From positions 9,747 to 73,746 of the forward strand of contig NZ_JBNLBH010000146.1 in the NCBI RefSeq assembly GCF_050303215.1: DNA of 64,000 nucleotides, in the 5' to 3' direction. A program made the position numbers and the translations under genes. The DNA comes from Haliangium sp050303215. GTDB taxonomy: Bacteria > Myxococcota_A > Polyangia > Haliangiales > Haliangiaceae. Shown here piece by piece: positions 8,024 to 19,500 of the stretch (its first letter is position 1; the number at the start of each line of letters is the position of its first letter). Under the pieces are notes generated by a model, which saw nothing but the letters and a program-made list of their open reading frames with translations, searched no databases and had not been told where the DNA came from.

Positions 8024-9421
8024 ATGTCCCCAACTGCACTGCGATCTCGCGGCTTCGCCGCCGCGTCCTTCGCCGCCGCGTTGGCCGTAGCCATCCCGGC
8101 CGCCCAGGCCGACGGCACGTCCCACCGGATCGACCTCGGCCTCTTCGGGGGGCTGCACATCTTCTCGAACGACAACGAGCTCGGGGTCGCCGACGAGGAG
8201 GACGCCAACTCCCTGACCAACTCCGTGGATATCGGTGTGCGTGGCGCGTACGAAGTGCTCAACCAGCTCTACGCCGAGGGCGAGGTCGACTTCCACCCCA
8301 CCGCGGTTCGGGGCACGGACATCAGCGTGCTGGCCATCGGTTGGCGTGCGCACCTGCTCTATGACCTGGGCTCGTCGGCGCAGCGTCCCTTCGTCCTGGC
8401 CGGCATCGGCGGCTTGTCGTCGTCCTCGGACGACCAGTCGGCGCTCGCCAACGACACTGACTTCGTGGTCCACGTCGGCACTGGCCTCAAGTTCGACATC
8501 ACCCCCCAGTGGGGGGCACGGGCCGACCTGCGGCTGTCGTTCCCGCCCTCGAGCGACGACAACGGCCCCACCACCGATCTCGAGTTCCTGCTCGGCGTCA
8601 CCTACTCCATGGGCGTTGAGCCGCCGCCGCCGCCGCCGCCGCCGGACAGCGACGTGGACGGCGTGCCCGACGATCGGGACAACTGTCCCAACCAGGCCGA
8701 GGACCTCGACGGCAACGAGGACGAGGACGGCTGCCCCGAGGAGGAGGCGCCGGCGGACAGCGACGGCGACGGGCTCGACGACGAGCAGGATCAGTGCCCG
8801 GCCGAGGCCGAGGATCGCGACGGCTTCCAGGACGAGGACGGCTGCCCCGACGTCGACAACGACGGCGACGGCATCCCGGACAGCGATGACCAGTGCCCCG
8901 GTGACGGCGAGGACATGGATGGCTTCGAGGACGCCGACGGCTGCCCCGACGCCGACAACGACGGCGACGGCATCGCCGACACCGCCGACCAGTGCCCGGC
9001 CGAGCCCGAGACCGCCAACGGTTACCAGGACGGCGACGGCTGCCCCGACGAGGTCCCCGAGGAGGTCAAGCGCTACACCGGCACCATCCAGGGGATCCGC
9101 TTCGCGCTCGGCTCGGATCAGATCCTGCCGGTGTCGCGGCCGGTACTCAACCGCGCGGCCAAGGTGCTCACCGACTATCCCGACCTGCGGGTCGAGATCT
9201 CGGGGCACACCGACAGCAGCGGCAGCGCCGAGCGCAACACCACCCTGTCCCAGGCCCGGGCCGAGTCGGTCAAGGCCTACCTGGTGTCGCAAGGCATTGA
9301 CGAGGCCCGGCTCAAGGCCATCGGCTTCGGCCCCTCCAAGCCGGTCGCCGACAACGCCACCCCCGCCGGCCGGGCCCAGAATCGCCGGGTCGAGTTCCGC
9401 CTGATGGGCAACAACGAGTAG
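8024..9421 (+). CDS. OmpA-family protein with thrombospondin type-3 repeats
   Basis: 465 aa; ATG preceded by AGGAG. Signal peptide residues 1-30 (AAALAVAIPAAQADG). Residues about 31-200 form a small beta-barrel (DLGLFGGLHIFSND ... LLGVTYSMGVE). An octaproline hinge at about 199-206 is followed by four Asp-rich Ca2+-binding TSP3-type repeats at about 207-340, with the pattern DNDGDGIPDSDDQCP and paired Cys. Residues about 345-465 are an OmpA-like peptidoglycan-binding domain, recognised by ISGHTDSSGSAERN, LSQARAESVKAYLVSQGI and NRRVEFRL. The protein should link the outer membrane to peptidoglycan through a Ca2+-stiffened stalk. This architecture is abundant in Myxococcota and Bacteroidota. It shares an upstream element with the DUF481 gene before it. 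Confidence 0.93.
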   Translation: MSPTALRSRGFAAASFAAALAVAIPAAQADGTSHRIDLGLFGGLHIFSNDNELGVADEEDANSLTNSVDIGVRGAYEVLNQLYAEGEVDFHPTAVRGTDISVLAIGWRAHLLYDLGSSAQRPFVLAGIGGLSSSSDDQSALANDTDFVVHVGTGLKFDITPQWGARADLRLSFPPSSDDNGPTTDLEFLLGVTYSMGVEPPPPPPPPDSDVDGVPDDRDNCPNQAEDLDGNEDEDGCPEEEAPADSDGDGLDDEQDQCPAEAEDRDGFQDEDGCPDVDNDGDGIPDSDDQCPGDGEDMDGFEDADGCPDADNDGDGIADTADQCPAEPETANGYQDGDGCPDEVPEEVKRYTGTIQGIRFALGSDQILPVSRPVLNRAAKVLTDYPDLRVEISGHTDSSGSAERNTTLSQARAESVKAYLVSQGIDEARLKAIGFGPSKPVADNATPAGRAQNRRVEFRLMGNNE

Positions 9422-9426
9422 CGCGC

Positions 9427-9912
9427 GTGGCCGCCTGCCCGGCGGCCCTGCGGCGACCCGAGCCGATACTGCGCCCGGTGCTACTCATCGACGAGCACTT
9501 CGACGGCGCGGGCGAACTGGTGCGGACCTACCTGGCCCCCGTCGAGATCGCGCCCGGCGCTGAGCCTGCTCCGGCCGAGGTGCCCGCCGTGCCCGCGTAC
9601 CTGGCGCTCGTGCACGAGCACGGCCCGGTCCGGCGGCAGGGGCGGGTGTCGAGCCAGGCCGTGGTAGTCGTGATGCGCCGCTACGGTCAGCCCCTGACCG
9701 CCGGGATCGCGATCGAAGGGCCGCGGCTCGCGCTCGGCGCAGGGGCGTCGCTGGCGCGCCTGCGCTGGCGGGCCCAGGTCGACGCCTCGGCGCGCGAGTA
9801 CCTGGTCCTGTGCGGGGCCGGCGCCGAGCCCCTGGCCGCGCTCGCCGGCGGCGTGGCTGCGGCCTTGCGCCACCTGGCCTTCGCCGCCCCGGACGCTCGC
9901 GAGCGCGGATGA
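9427..9912 (+). CDS. Hypothetical protein
   Basis: 161 aa, GTG start 5 bp after the OmpA-type stop, so probably co-transcribed and translated by re-initiation. GC at third positions is high, as in neighbouring real genes. The sequence mixes short hydrophobic strands (VLLIDEHFDGAG, VVVVMRRYG, YLVLCGAGAEPL) with a C-terminal helix (LAALAGGVAAALRHL), suggesting a small soluble alpha/beta domain. It has no signal peptide or membrane segment. I do not recognise the family. It converges on the LanC-like gene with a 3-bp gap. An upstream part of the frame could be dispensable because no Shine-Dalgarno marks the GTG. Confidence 0.5.
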   Translation: MAACPAALRRPEPILRPVLLIDEHFDGAGELVRTYLAPVEIAPGAEPAPAEVPAVPAYLALVHEHGPVRRQGRVSSQAVVVVMRRYGQPLTAGIAIEGPRLALGAGASLARLRWRAQVDASAREYLVLCGAGAEPLAALAGGVAAALRHLAFAAPDARERG

Positions 9913-9915
9913 TGG

Positions 9916-11367
9916 TCAGCCGACGGCGGCCCGGGCGGACGCCGGCGGGCCCGAGAGCAACAGGATCCGATCCCAATCCGGGGCGACCTCGCTCACCGCG
10001 GCCAACAGGGTCAGGGCCACCCCGACCGCCCCGTTGAGCAGACCCCGAGCGGGCCGCCACGACAGCTCTTCGATGGAGTAGTCGTGCACCCAAAAGCGAA
10101 ACCCGGCGATCCGCTCGGCCTCGTCCGGGCCGCGCATACCCAGGGTCCTATCGACCCAGCGTCGGGCTGAGGCGAGGAAGGCCGGATCGCGACAGTCGGC
10201 GTACATGTGCTGGTCGAGCAGGATCAGCCCGGTGCTGCCGTGGCACAGCCCGGCGTCGGTCACGCCGCAGTAGTCCTCGGCGCGGCGGGTCACCGCCAAG
10301 GCCAGGTCCCGGGCGCGCTCGGCCCAGTCGTCGCGGCCGCGTGTCCGAGCCGCCAGGCGCAGGGCCGCGGCCACGCCGGGATCGCCATAACACCAGGCCG
10401 CGCGTGTGTGATCCGGGCTGGTGCCGGGCACGTACGCCGCGGAATAGCGGGACACCAACGAGGGCGGGTTGGCCCGAGCCAGGAGCCACGACACCGCACC
10501 GTCGAGCAGGCGATCCACGCGCTCGGTCGCCACCCCCAGGGCGTGACATAGGCCGAGCAGGGCGATGACCCCGGGCACGCCGTGGGACAGACCGAGGTTG
10601 TAGTAGCCGTCCGGACAGCGTTCGCGCTGGTGCGGCGGCAGCAACTCGGGCTGAGTGAACCAGGTGACGAAATCGTCGCTGCGTTCGGCGCGCTCCTCGA
10701 GGCGGTCGAGCACGGCGTCCAGGCAGGCCCGGGCCGACGGTCGCGGCAGGCGCTCGATCGCGTACACGCCGTAGCCGACCAGGCCCGAGATCAGGTCGTA
10801 TTGGCCGTGCCACGGGCCGGAGGTGAGCAGCTCGTGCAGGGTCTGGTCGATGAACTGGCCGTCGTCCTCGTCGTCCTCGTCGTCCTCGTCGTCGGTCGCG
10901 GTTGCACCGGAGTCGAACTCGTCTCCAGGCTCGGTTGACCCTGCAGCATCGGCGGTCATCTCGGCCACCAGGTTGTCGACATGTGTCACCGCCCAGGTGA
11001 TCCCGGCGAAGCCCGAGTACAGGTCCGAGCCCATGGGTTGCTCGGCCATGGCCTCGACGGCGATCCCCAAACACGTCTCGGCCAGGTCGAGGAAGTCCTC
11101 GACCCCGACGCGTTCGGCCCGGATCCCGGGAGTGCCAGCGTGCTCGGCCCGGGCCAGGTACGCAAACAACAGGGCCAGGCCGGCCACCCCGCTGGACAGG
11201 TTGGCCGCGTGCGTCGGGTGATCGGGATGGGCGCGGAGCAGCGGGTCGGGATCGCGCAGGGCGCGGGCCAGGTCGAGGACGACATCCACGACCGGCGCGG
11301 CCTCGCTACTGGTGAAGAGAGGCGTCCAGGACGACGGTGAGCACATGTGACCGAGAGCATACCGCAC
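9916..11367 (-). CDS. LanC-like protein (orphan)
   Basis: 483 aa from GTG at 11367; an ATG at 11346 is an equally plausible start. The alpha/alpha-barrel repeats of the lanthionine synthetase C family are visible through their GxxG motifs (SSGVAGLALLFAYL, YSGFAGITWAV, LSHGVPGVIALLG, GDPGVAAALRLA, HGSTGLILL, NGAVGVALTLL). The zinc ligands are conserved: C326 (WCYG), C375 and H376 (LCHG), equivalent to NisC C284/C330/H331; SHG at 261-263 is also present. This set predicts a zinc-dependent thiol-chemistry enzyme such as lanthionine cyclase. No precursor peptide or LanB/LanM dehydratase lies within the window, so the substrate is unknown. A D/E-only tract at about 159-169 interrupts the fold. Related families include eukaryotic LANCL proteins. 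Confidence 0.85.
   Translation of the reverse strand: MRYALGHMCSPSSWTPLFTSSEAAPVVDVVLDLARALRDPDPLLRAHPDHPTHAANLSSGVAGLALLFAYLARAEHAGTPGIRAERVGVEDFLDLAETCLGIAVEAMAEQPMGSDLYSGFAGITWAVTHVDNLVAEMTADAAGSTEPGDEFDSGATATDDEDDEDDEDDGQFIDQTLHELLTSGPWHGQYDLISGLVGYGVYAIERLPRPSARACLDAVLDRLEERAERSDDFVTWFTQPELLPPHQRERCPDGYYNLGLSHGVPGVIALLGLCHALGVATERVDRLLDGAVSWLLARANPPSLVSRYSAAYVPGTSPDHTRAAWCYGDPGVAAALRLAARTRGRDDWAERARDLALAVTRRAEDYCGVTDAGLCHGSTGLILLDQHMYADCRDPAFLASARRWVDRTLGMRGPDEAERIAGFRFWVHDYSIEELSWRPARGLLNGAVGVALTLLAAVSEVAPDWDRILLLSGPPASARAAVG
10861..10893. repeat. 9-bp microsatellite inside the LanC-like gene
   Basis: GTCGTCCTC repeated three times plus a partial copy. On the coding (minus) strand it encodes the acidic tract DDEDDEDDEDD. 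Changes in copy number would stay in frame. Confidence 0.8.
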
Positions 11368-11449
11368 ACCCTGACAAGCTGGGGGTGATTCGGGGTAAGC
11401 TGCGCCGACTCACCTGAACTTCGTTCTTCCGCCCTTATTCGGAGGTCAC

Positions 11450-13006
<1,557 letters not shown>

Positions 13007-13087
13007 GCGTGGCGGGGCGGCAGTAGGGGCGGCCTCGGCGAGTACTGGCGCCAGTGTGATGTGCGCCTACGCCGCCCGGGCCCGCGA

Positions 13088-15931
13088 CTACGCCCCCTTG
13101 GCATTCCCCATGATTCGCTCCAGGTCGTCGAGATAGGCTCGGATTTCCGGCACATGTCTGTGCTGCTCGCCGTATCGATCCAGCAGCCTGGTCAGGGCGA
13201 GGCGCAGGAGGGCGCGGGCCTCGTCCGGTTCGCCCAGGTCCTTTAGCACCAGGGCGAGGTGCGCGCGGCACTTGGCGACGCTGGGATGGTGCTCGCCGAA
13301 CTTGTCGAGGCGAACGTCGAGAGCGAGGTGCAGGAGATCGCGAGCCTGGTCCAGTTCACCCAGGTCGCGTAGCACCATGGCCAGGTTCGAGCGAGTGCTG
13401 GCGACGCTGGGGTGATGCTCACCGAACTTGTCGAGGTGAAAGTCGAGCGCGACGCGCAGGAGATCGCGAGCCTGATCCAGCTCACCCAGGTCGCGCAGCA
13501 CCATGGCCAGGTTCGAGCGAGTTCTGGCGACGCGGGGGTGGGACTCGCCGAGGGTGCGAAGCTCAGAGTCGAGAGTGCGACGAAGGAGGTCGTGAGCCTC
13601 ACCCACTTCGTCCAGGTCCCAAAGCGCCATGGCCAGCTTCGAGCGGGTTGTGGCGACGCTGGGGTGATGCTCGTCGAAGTTGCGGAGGCCGGCGTCGAGG
13701 GCGAGGCGGAGGAGTTCGTGGGCCTCACAAAACTCGCCCAAATCTCGAAGCACCAGAGCCAGGTTCAAACGGGTTCTGGCGACGCTGGGGTGGTGCTCGC
13801 CGAAGTTGCGGAGGTCTGCGTCGAGGGCGAGGCGGAGGAGTTCGTGGGCCTCACGGAACTCGCCCAGGTCTCGAAGCACCAGGGCCAGATTCGAGCGTCG
13901 GATGGCGACGTTGGGGTGGTGCTCGCCGAGGTTGTGGAGATCTGTGTCGAGAGCGAGGCGGAGGAGGTCGCGAGCCTCATCCAACTCGTTCAGTTCCCGA
14001 AGTACCATGGCCAGATTCGAGCGGCGGATGGTGACACTGGGATGGCGCGCGCTGAGGTTGTGGAGATCTGCGTCGAGGGAGAGGCGGAGGAGGTCACGAG
14101 CCTCATCCAACTCGCCCAGGTTTCGGAGCACCATGGCTAGGTTCGAGCGACTCGTGGCGACGCTGGGATGGCGCTCGCCCAGGTTGCGGAGATCTGCGTC
14201 GAGGGCGAGGCGGAGGAGGTCGCGAGCCTCATCCAACTCGCCCAACTCTTTCAGCACCCCAGCCAGATTCGAGCGGCTTCTGGCGACGCTGGGATGGTGC
14301 TCCCCCAAGTTGCGCAGGTCCGCTTCCAGCGCTCGCTCCATGAGCGTTCGGGCACGGCCGTAATCGCCCAGGGCGTACCAGGCTGCTGCGATGGCAATGT
14401 GGAGATTGGACAACCGCCGGTCATGGTCGCCGAGGACGGCGGGGGCGAGTTCGAGGGCCGTGTCGAAGTGGGCGCGCTCGGGCAAGTAGATGCGATACCC
14501 GTCGGAGATGTCGATGTCTCTGGCATAGGCGACGCAGCCGAGCACGAAGGCGCGGCGGGCGTCGGCGCGCTCGGCATCGGTGCCGACGCGCTGTCCGAAC
14601 TCGCGGGTGAGACGGTGCATGTGCCAGCGGCCGTCCGGGGCGGTGTCGATGAGGTGCCGGCGGCGCAGCTCACGCAGGGCATCGGCGCCGAGACCGGCGG
14701 CCGCGGCGAGCCTCTCGCCGACAGACTCGGGCTCGAAGCAGGCCGCGATGTGCCAGGCCCGACGCGCCGTGGCGTCGAGCTGCTGCCAGATGGTCGCCAG
14801 GGCGTTCGCGACGGTGTGCTGATAGCGTCCGAGCTGGTCGCTCACGCGCGCCTCGGTGTCGGGGTCGGCGTGAAGGCGCCGCAGGTAGCCGGCCGGGGTC
14901 TCGGCCGGGAACTCGCCCAGGTAGGCACCGGCCAGCTCCAGGGCCAGAGCGTGACCGTCCAGGTGGTCGAGGAGCGCGTCCGTGCCCGGGCTCGCGGCCA
15001 GCTCGCGTCCGGAGACCTCTTCGAGCAAGGTCAGGGCAGGGCCGCGGTCGAGGAACCCCACGGCCACATGCTTGAAGCGCGCGCCGCCCAGGCGGCGGCT
15101 GCGGGTCGTGACCAGCCAGCGCAGGTGTGGGCCCGCTGGGAGGGGCGTTGGGGTCTGTTCCCGGTCCCAGGCCTTGACGTTGTCGAGCACCAGCAGCGTC
15201 GGTGTGTCGCGGCGGCTCACGGCGTCGACCGCGGCTCGGGCGCGCGCTTCGATGGAGCCGGCGGGCAGCGCCAAGGCATCCGCGACCTCGGCGCCCCAAC
15301 TCGGGGTGAGGTCGGGGTCCTCGGCGTCGAACCAGAAGACGCCGCCGGGGAAGTGCCCGCGGCTGGCCAGGCGGTACACGAGCTGGAGCGCCAGCTCGGT
15401 CTTGCCGATGCCGGCGAGACCTTCTACCGAGGCCGCGATGCGGGCGTCGCTGCCGCTGGCGAGCAAGGCCTCGAGCCGGTCCAACTCGGCCGTGCGGCCG
15501 ACGAAGCAGGCCGTGCGTCCGGGCACGTTGCACAGCAATGACACCCCGGCGGCCGCGCGCGCCCGCGCGCCACCCCCAGTCCCGCCGAGCCCGACCGTGA
15601 CCTGCGCCCAGACGTCGCCTTCGAGCTGCCGCTCGGCCAGGAAGCCGTCGAGTGCGCGCATGGGATCGGTGTCGCCCTCGAAGAAGCGGACCGCCCCGAT
15701 CAGGTAGGCGATGCCATCGCGGTGCTCGACGCACGTTTCGACCAACCCCAGCATGTGCTTCTGCAGGTTGTTCGCGTAGGGCACGCGCCGAGACAGCTCG
15801 GGCGGCAGGCGCCTGGCGACCGCTTGCAGGTCCGTCTCGGACTGCATCGACTGGCAGCCATGGAGCAAGTCGGCGAGGCGATCGCAGAACGCCCGGCGCT
15901 GCGCATGATCATCCGACCCTACGCCTGACAC
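13088..15931 (-). CDS. EAD-NB-ARC-TPR (STAND) signalling ATPase
   Basis: 947 aa. Residues about 15-100 form an N-terminal helical domain resembling effector-associated domain EAD2 (DRLADLLHGCQSMQ ... IGAVRFFEGDTDPMRALDGF). Residues about 141-330 are an NB-ARC NTPase: FVGRTAELDRLEALL at its start, P-loop GLAGIGKT at 171-178, Walker B LLVLDN at 246-251, and TTRSRR at 275-280. A winged-helix-like linker at about 390-455 is followed by nine 42-residue TPR units (542-919) and a partial tenth. Known STAND proteins use repeats to sense a trigger, oligomerise on ATP, and recruit or activate an effector through the N-terminal domain. EADs are adaptor domains of bacterial conflict systems (Aravind-group classification). 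The EAD resembles the standalone protein at 54938-55222. The GTG start lies 6 bp from a TATCGT box. Confidence 0.9.
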   Translation of the reverse strand: MSGVGSDDHAQRRAFCDRLADLLHGCQSMQSETDLQAVARRLPPELSRRVPYANNLQKHMLGLVETCVEHRDGIAYLIGAVRFFEGDTDPMRALDGFLAERQLEGDVWAQVTVGLGGTGGGARARAAAGVSLLCNVPGRTACFVGRTAELDRLEALLASGSDARIAASVEGLAGIGKTELALQLVYRLASRGHFPGGVFWFDAEDPDLTPSWGAEVADALALPAGSIEARARAAVDAVSRRDTPTLLVLDNVKAWDREQTPTPLPAGPHLRWLVTTRSRRLGGARFKHVAVGFLDRGPALTLLEEVSGRELAASPGTDALLDHLDGHALALELAGAYLGEFPAETPAGYLRRLHADPDTEARVSDQLGRYQHTVANALATIWQQLDATARRAWHIAACFEPESVGERLAAAAGLGADALRELRRRHLIDTAPDGRWHMHRLTREFGQRVGTDAERADARRAFVLGCVAYARDIDISDGYRIYLPERAHFDTALELAPAVLGDHDRRLSNLHIAIAAAWYALGDYGRARTLMERALEADLRNLGEHHPSVARSRSNLAGVLKELGELDEARDLLRLALDADLRNLGERHPSVATSRSNLAMVLRNLGELDEARDLLRLSLDADLHNLSARHPSVTIRRSNLAMVLRELNELDEARDLLRLALDTDLHNLGEHHPNVAIRRSNLALVLRDLGEFREAHELLRLALDADLRNFGEHHPSVARTRLNLALVLRDLGEFCEAHELLRLALDAGLRNFDEHHPSVATTRSKLAMALWDLDEVGEAHDLLRRTLDSELRTLGESHPRVARTRSNLAMVLRDLGELDQARDLLRVALDFHLDKFGEHHPSVASTRSNLAMVLRDLGELDQARDLLHLALDVRLDKFGEHHPSVAKCRAHLALVLKDLGEPDEARALLRLALTRLLDRYGEQHRHVPEIRAYLDDLERIMGNAKGA
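13175..14308 (-). repeat. Nine tandem 126-bp (42-aa) TPR repeats
   Basis: Nine exact-length copies encode kinesin-light-chain-type TPR units with the consensus core LGEHHPSVARTRSNLA then LVLRDLGELDEARDLLRL. Neighbouring copies are very similar at the DNA level, which indicates recent amplification and possible copy-number variation between strains. Confidence 0.9.
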
Positions 15932-15937
15932 AGGGTT

Positions 15938-15943
15938 ACGATA
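15938..15943 (-). promoter_or_regulatory. -10 box TATCGT, leaderless start of the EAD-NB-ARC gene
   Basis: On the minus strand TATCGT is followed by 6 bp and then the GTG start codon. This spacing predicts a leaderless transcript, as for several other genes here. Confidence 0.45.
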
Positions 15944-16590
15944 GCATCAACCCGAGCGTCGGCGCGAGCGTTGGACTTCGAGGATGAGCGCGCGGTGAAG
16001 CGTGCGAGCCGGACGCTCGACTCACGACGCCGGTGAACAGCGGCACCACTTCGGCCGGTTCAGCGGAGCCAGGTGGTCGTCCGGCATGGAGCGCGGACGG
16101 CCAGCCCCGGCTCGGCTCACTCTCGTCTACTGGGGACGCCGTCGTCGAGCACTGCTGTCGCCGCGCGGGTGAGGGGCACGGGCCGGGTCGGCTCCTGGCA
16201 GCTCCGCGAGGGAATGATCGATGCAGGTGCGGGCTGCAGCAGTCACCGGGCACCGTCGCCTGCCGGCGTGGCTCGAAGCATGAGCGCAGAGGCCCGGACG
16301 AGTCCATGGGCCCGAAGGCGACGTCGCAACCTGCTCCGACCAACAGAGAGCGCAGGGATCGTCGTAGCGATACCGCGAGGACCAGGAGCGCAGGGAAGGT
16401 CGGACGCCAAGGTTGTGCCGAGGCCAGGTGAACGCCGGCAGCCACACTTGCGAGAGCCACGGCGTGGAGGCCAAGAGAGGCGTTCAGGCGCAGCCGTTCG
16501 CCGGTAGGGCCCGTGGGCTCGGCCGGGCCGGCCCATCCCTGCGTGCATCGTCTTGACACCCGCACGCGCACCAAACCGACCCAGCCGAGC
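15944..16590. other. About 650 bp with no confident gene
   Basis: Between the EAD-NB-ARC start and the stop of the Omp85-like gene. Its base composition is less biased than in neighbouring genes. A minus-strand open frame crosses it and contains a short hydrophobic stretch (HAVALASVAAGVHLASAQPW and a following segment). Codon positions lack the usual GC3 bias and there is no supported start, so this may be a decayed membrane-protein gene or plain spacer. I see no RNA gene or terminator in it. Confidence 0.4.
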
Positions 16591-19500
16591 CTAGAACAGC
16601 AGCCCGAAATTGCCGTGAAACCGCCCCCGCGGATTGTCCCCGAGCTGGGGATCGAGCGGCACCGCGTACTCCAGCGAGATCGACCCAAACGGCGCCACCA
16701 GCCGCAGCAGCGCCACCCCCAGCGCGTGGCGCAGATCCGTCGGCTTGACCCCATCGAGCGAGTTCGTCACCAACCCGCTATCGAGAAAGATCGCCGACGC
16801 CACCGGCACTCCAAACAGCTCCCACACCCGGAGCTGCAAGTCCAGGTTGTGCACGAAGCGGATATTCCCCCCGGCCGGGAGCACCCGAATACGCGTAATA
16901 TCGCCCAGAGGAGGCACCGGTTCCTCGATGATCTCCGTGGCCAGCCGGTCCTCCTCGTACCCCCGCACCGTCGTATCGCCGCCTGCGAAGAAGCGCTCCG
17001 TCTCCGGCAACAGCGAGTCACTGAGCGGCAGCGGGATCCCGTGATCGTAGCGAATCCCGTTACTGAGCACCAGCCGAGAGCCCAGGCTGAGGAAGTGCTG
17101 GCCGCTCGCGCCCAGCTTCACGAAGCTCTGCTGACCACCCAAGTACCGACTCGCGTACAGCGCCCGAAACTCCAGCTTGAACCCACCCTCGGGCGTGAGC
17201 GGATTAACTCGCCCGCTGGCGTCGCGGCGCTTGTCGATGATGAGCTGCGGCCCGATCGAGCCGGTTCGGATCCCTACCGGCGAGCGTTCGATGTCATCGC
17301 TCGAGCCCGGCGGTCGGATCAAGTTCTCCTCCAGGCTGCGGCGGCGGAAGTCGTAGCGCAGCGACAGCACCCACCCGCGCCAGAACCCTCGCCGACCCAC
17401 GAACGACAGCGCCGTGGTCGTGCCCAGACTCTGCAGATCCCCGAACCGGGGGGTATCGTCGCGACGCCAGAACGCCGTCGTCTCCAGCCGCGGGGCCGAG
17501 TTGATGCGCTGGTTCGTGAACAGCCCCAGCAGCGGCCGGGTCACTCGCCGCGTGACCCAATGCGGAATCTGGAACGAGCCTTCGATCGACCGCCCGCGGA
17601 ACGGCAGCGGGATGTCCTTCGTGGGCTGAATCTGGGCCCGCGCGTCCAGGGCCAGCCCCTGGCCAAACAAATTCTGGAACCGCAGCGCGCTCTCCAGCAG
17701 CGCCCCGTCGTCGCTCGAGTATACCGCCGCGCCCTCGAACCCGAACCAGTGATCGAAGCGCTCCTGGACATCGACCACCACGTTCACGTCCGGCCCGGTC
17801 CCGCTCTCGAGATCGACGAAGCGGACCTGCACCGAGTTGAACAGCCCCGACGCGCGCAGGTTCTGCTGCCCCTCCTCGGCCCGGCTCAGCGTGAGCGGCA
17901 GCCCCTCCTCGTAGCCGAGCTCGCTCGAGATGATCCAGTCACGAGTCTTGAAGTTGCCGTGGACCAGGACCTTACCGAAGCGCACCTGCTCGCGCTCGGT
18001 GATCTCGTACACCACGTCGACCGCGTCGGTGCCCGGCTGCGTCAGCGCCAGCTCGGCCGGCGGCGGCGCGCCCGCGGCCGGGCTCGGGGCCGGGCTCGAC
18101 GCGGTCACCGGCCGGACGCAGCGCTGAACTTGGGCCCGGGGATAGGCGTTTTCGAAGTAGAAGCGCCCGATGCGGACCCGCCCTTCTTCGGCCCGCTCGC
18201 GCACGAACGGGTCTCCGGGCGCGTACGCCAGCAGCGGCACCAACTCCTTCGAGCCGTAGCGATGAGCCCCGATGAACTGGAAGTCGACGCTGCGGACCTG
18301 GGTCTGGGGCCCCTCGCGGATATCGAAGCGCACGTACAGCTCGCGCGCCTCGCCCAGCACCGCGGCGTTGCCGGCGACCAGCGCGCCCTGCAGCGCGGCG
18401 CTGGTCAGGTTGGCGCGGGCCCGGTAGGTGGCGACCTGGACCTCGGCGCTGCGGTAGCCGCGCTGGCGGTACAGCTCCGCGATACGGGTCTGGTCGCGGG
18501 CCAGATCCTCGGCCGTGAACGGGACCCCGGGCTGGGCCCGGACCGCGTCGCGCAGCTCGCGGTCGGTCACCGCGCGGTTGCCCGCGAAGCGGACCTGGGC
18601 GAGCCTGAGCTCGGGCCCGGGGTGGATGGTGAACACGATCCGCTCGTAGCTGTGCCGATCCTCGCGGCTCCAGGTCACCTGGGCCTCGAAGTGCCCGCGC
18701 GACTGAAAGTAACGCCGCAGCGCATCGGCCGAGGCCGCGACCTCCACGTCGTCGTACGAGCCTTCGTCCTCGAAGGTGAGCAGCGAGCGCAGCAGATCGG
18801 TCGGGTAGCGCTCGGGGGAGTGGCCGTCGAAGCGCACGTCGACTCGGCGGCGCTCGTTGACGATGACCGTGAAGTCGATCGACTTGTCTTCGGCGTCGAA
18901 GTTGTCGCTGTAGCGAAAGTCCAGGTCGGTGCGCACGCGCACGGCCGGATAGCCGCGCTTCTGATAGATGTCCACCACCCGCTCCAAGGCCCGGTTCAGC
19001 TCCTCCTGGCTGAAGCGCTCGATGAAGCACCGGTTGCCCATCGACTGCGCCGCGGAGCGCGCGCCCAGGGCCGACATCAGCCGCACGAACAGCTCGGGCA
19101 CGCAGTAGCGCCCGCGCCGAAACTGGCTGGTGATGAGCTCGGACGGCAGGCTGGGGCGGCCCTCGATGTCGATGCGTCCGATGCGGTACGGCGCCCCCTT
19201 GCGGATGCGGACCAGCAGCTCGGTGGTCACCCGATCGTTGCAGGGGTCGCTGTCGCGGTCGGCGTCGTCGTTTTCGAGCAGGTCCACCTGGGCCTCGGGG
19301 TAGCCCTCGCGCTGCAGGTAGGCCCGGATGCGCTCGCCCTCGCGCTCGATCTGGGCCGCGCAGGCGCGCGCGTCGCTGGGCAAGGGCGAGCCCGGGCGCA
19401 GGCGCATCCGGCGCAGGATGTCGACCTCGAACAGCGTGGCCAGCAGGCTGCGCCAGCGAAACAAGATCAGATCCACGAACGGTGACTGCGCCACCACCTC

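Noticed and set aside
13044..13055. Palindrome ACTGGCGCCAGT between the convergent AbgT and NB-ARC genes, considered as a terminator
   Set aside because: Only a 6-bp stem without loop and with no following T-run.
15936..16754. Minus-strand frame of 272 codons downstream of the Omp85-like gene
   Set aside because: Its start lies inside the Omp85-like gene in another frame, codon bias is absent and no Shine-Dalgarno is present; only a possible remnant.
16513..19485. Plus-strand open frame of ~990 codons
   Set aside because: Entirely antisense to the Omp85-like gene, His/Arg/Gln-rich, with no recognisable motif.
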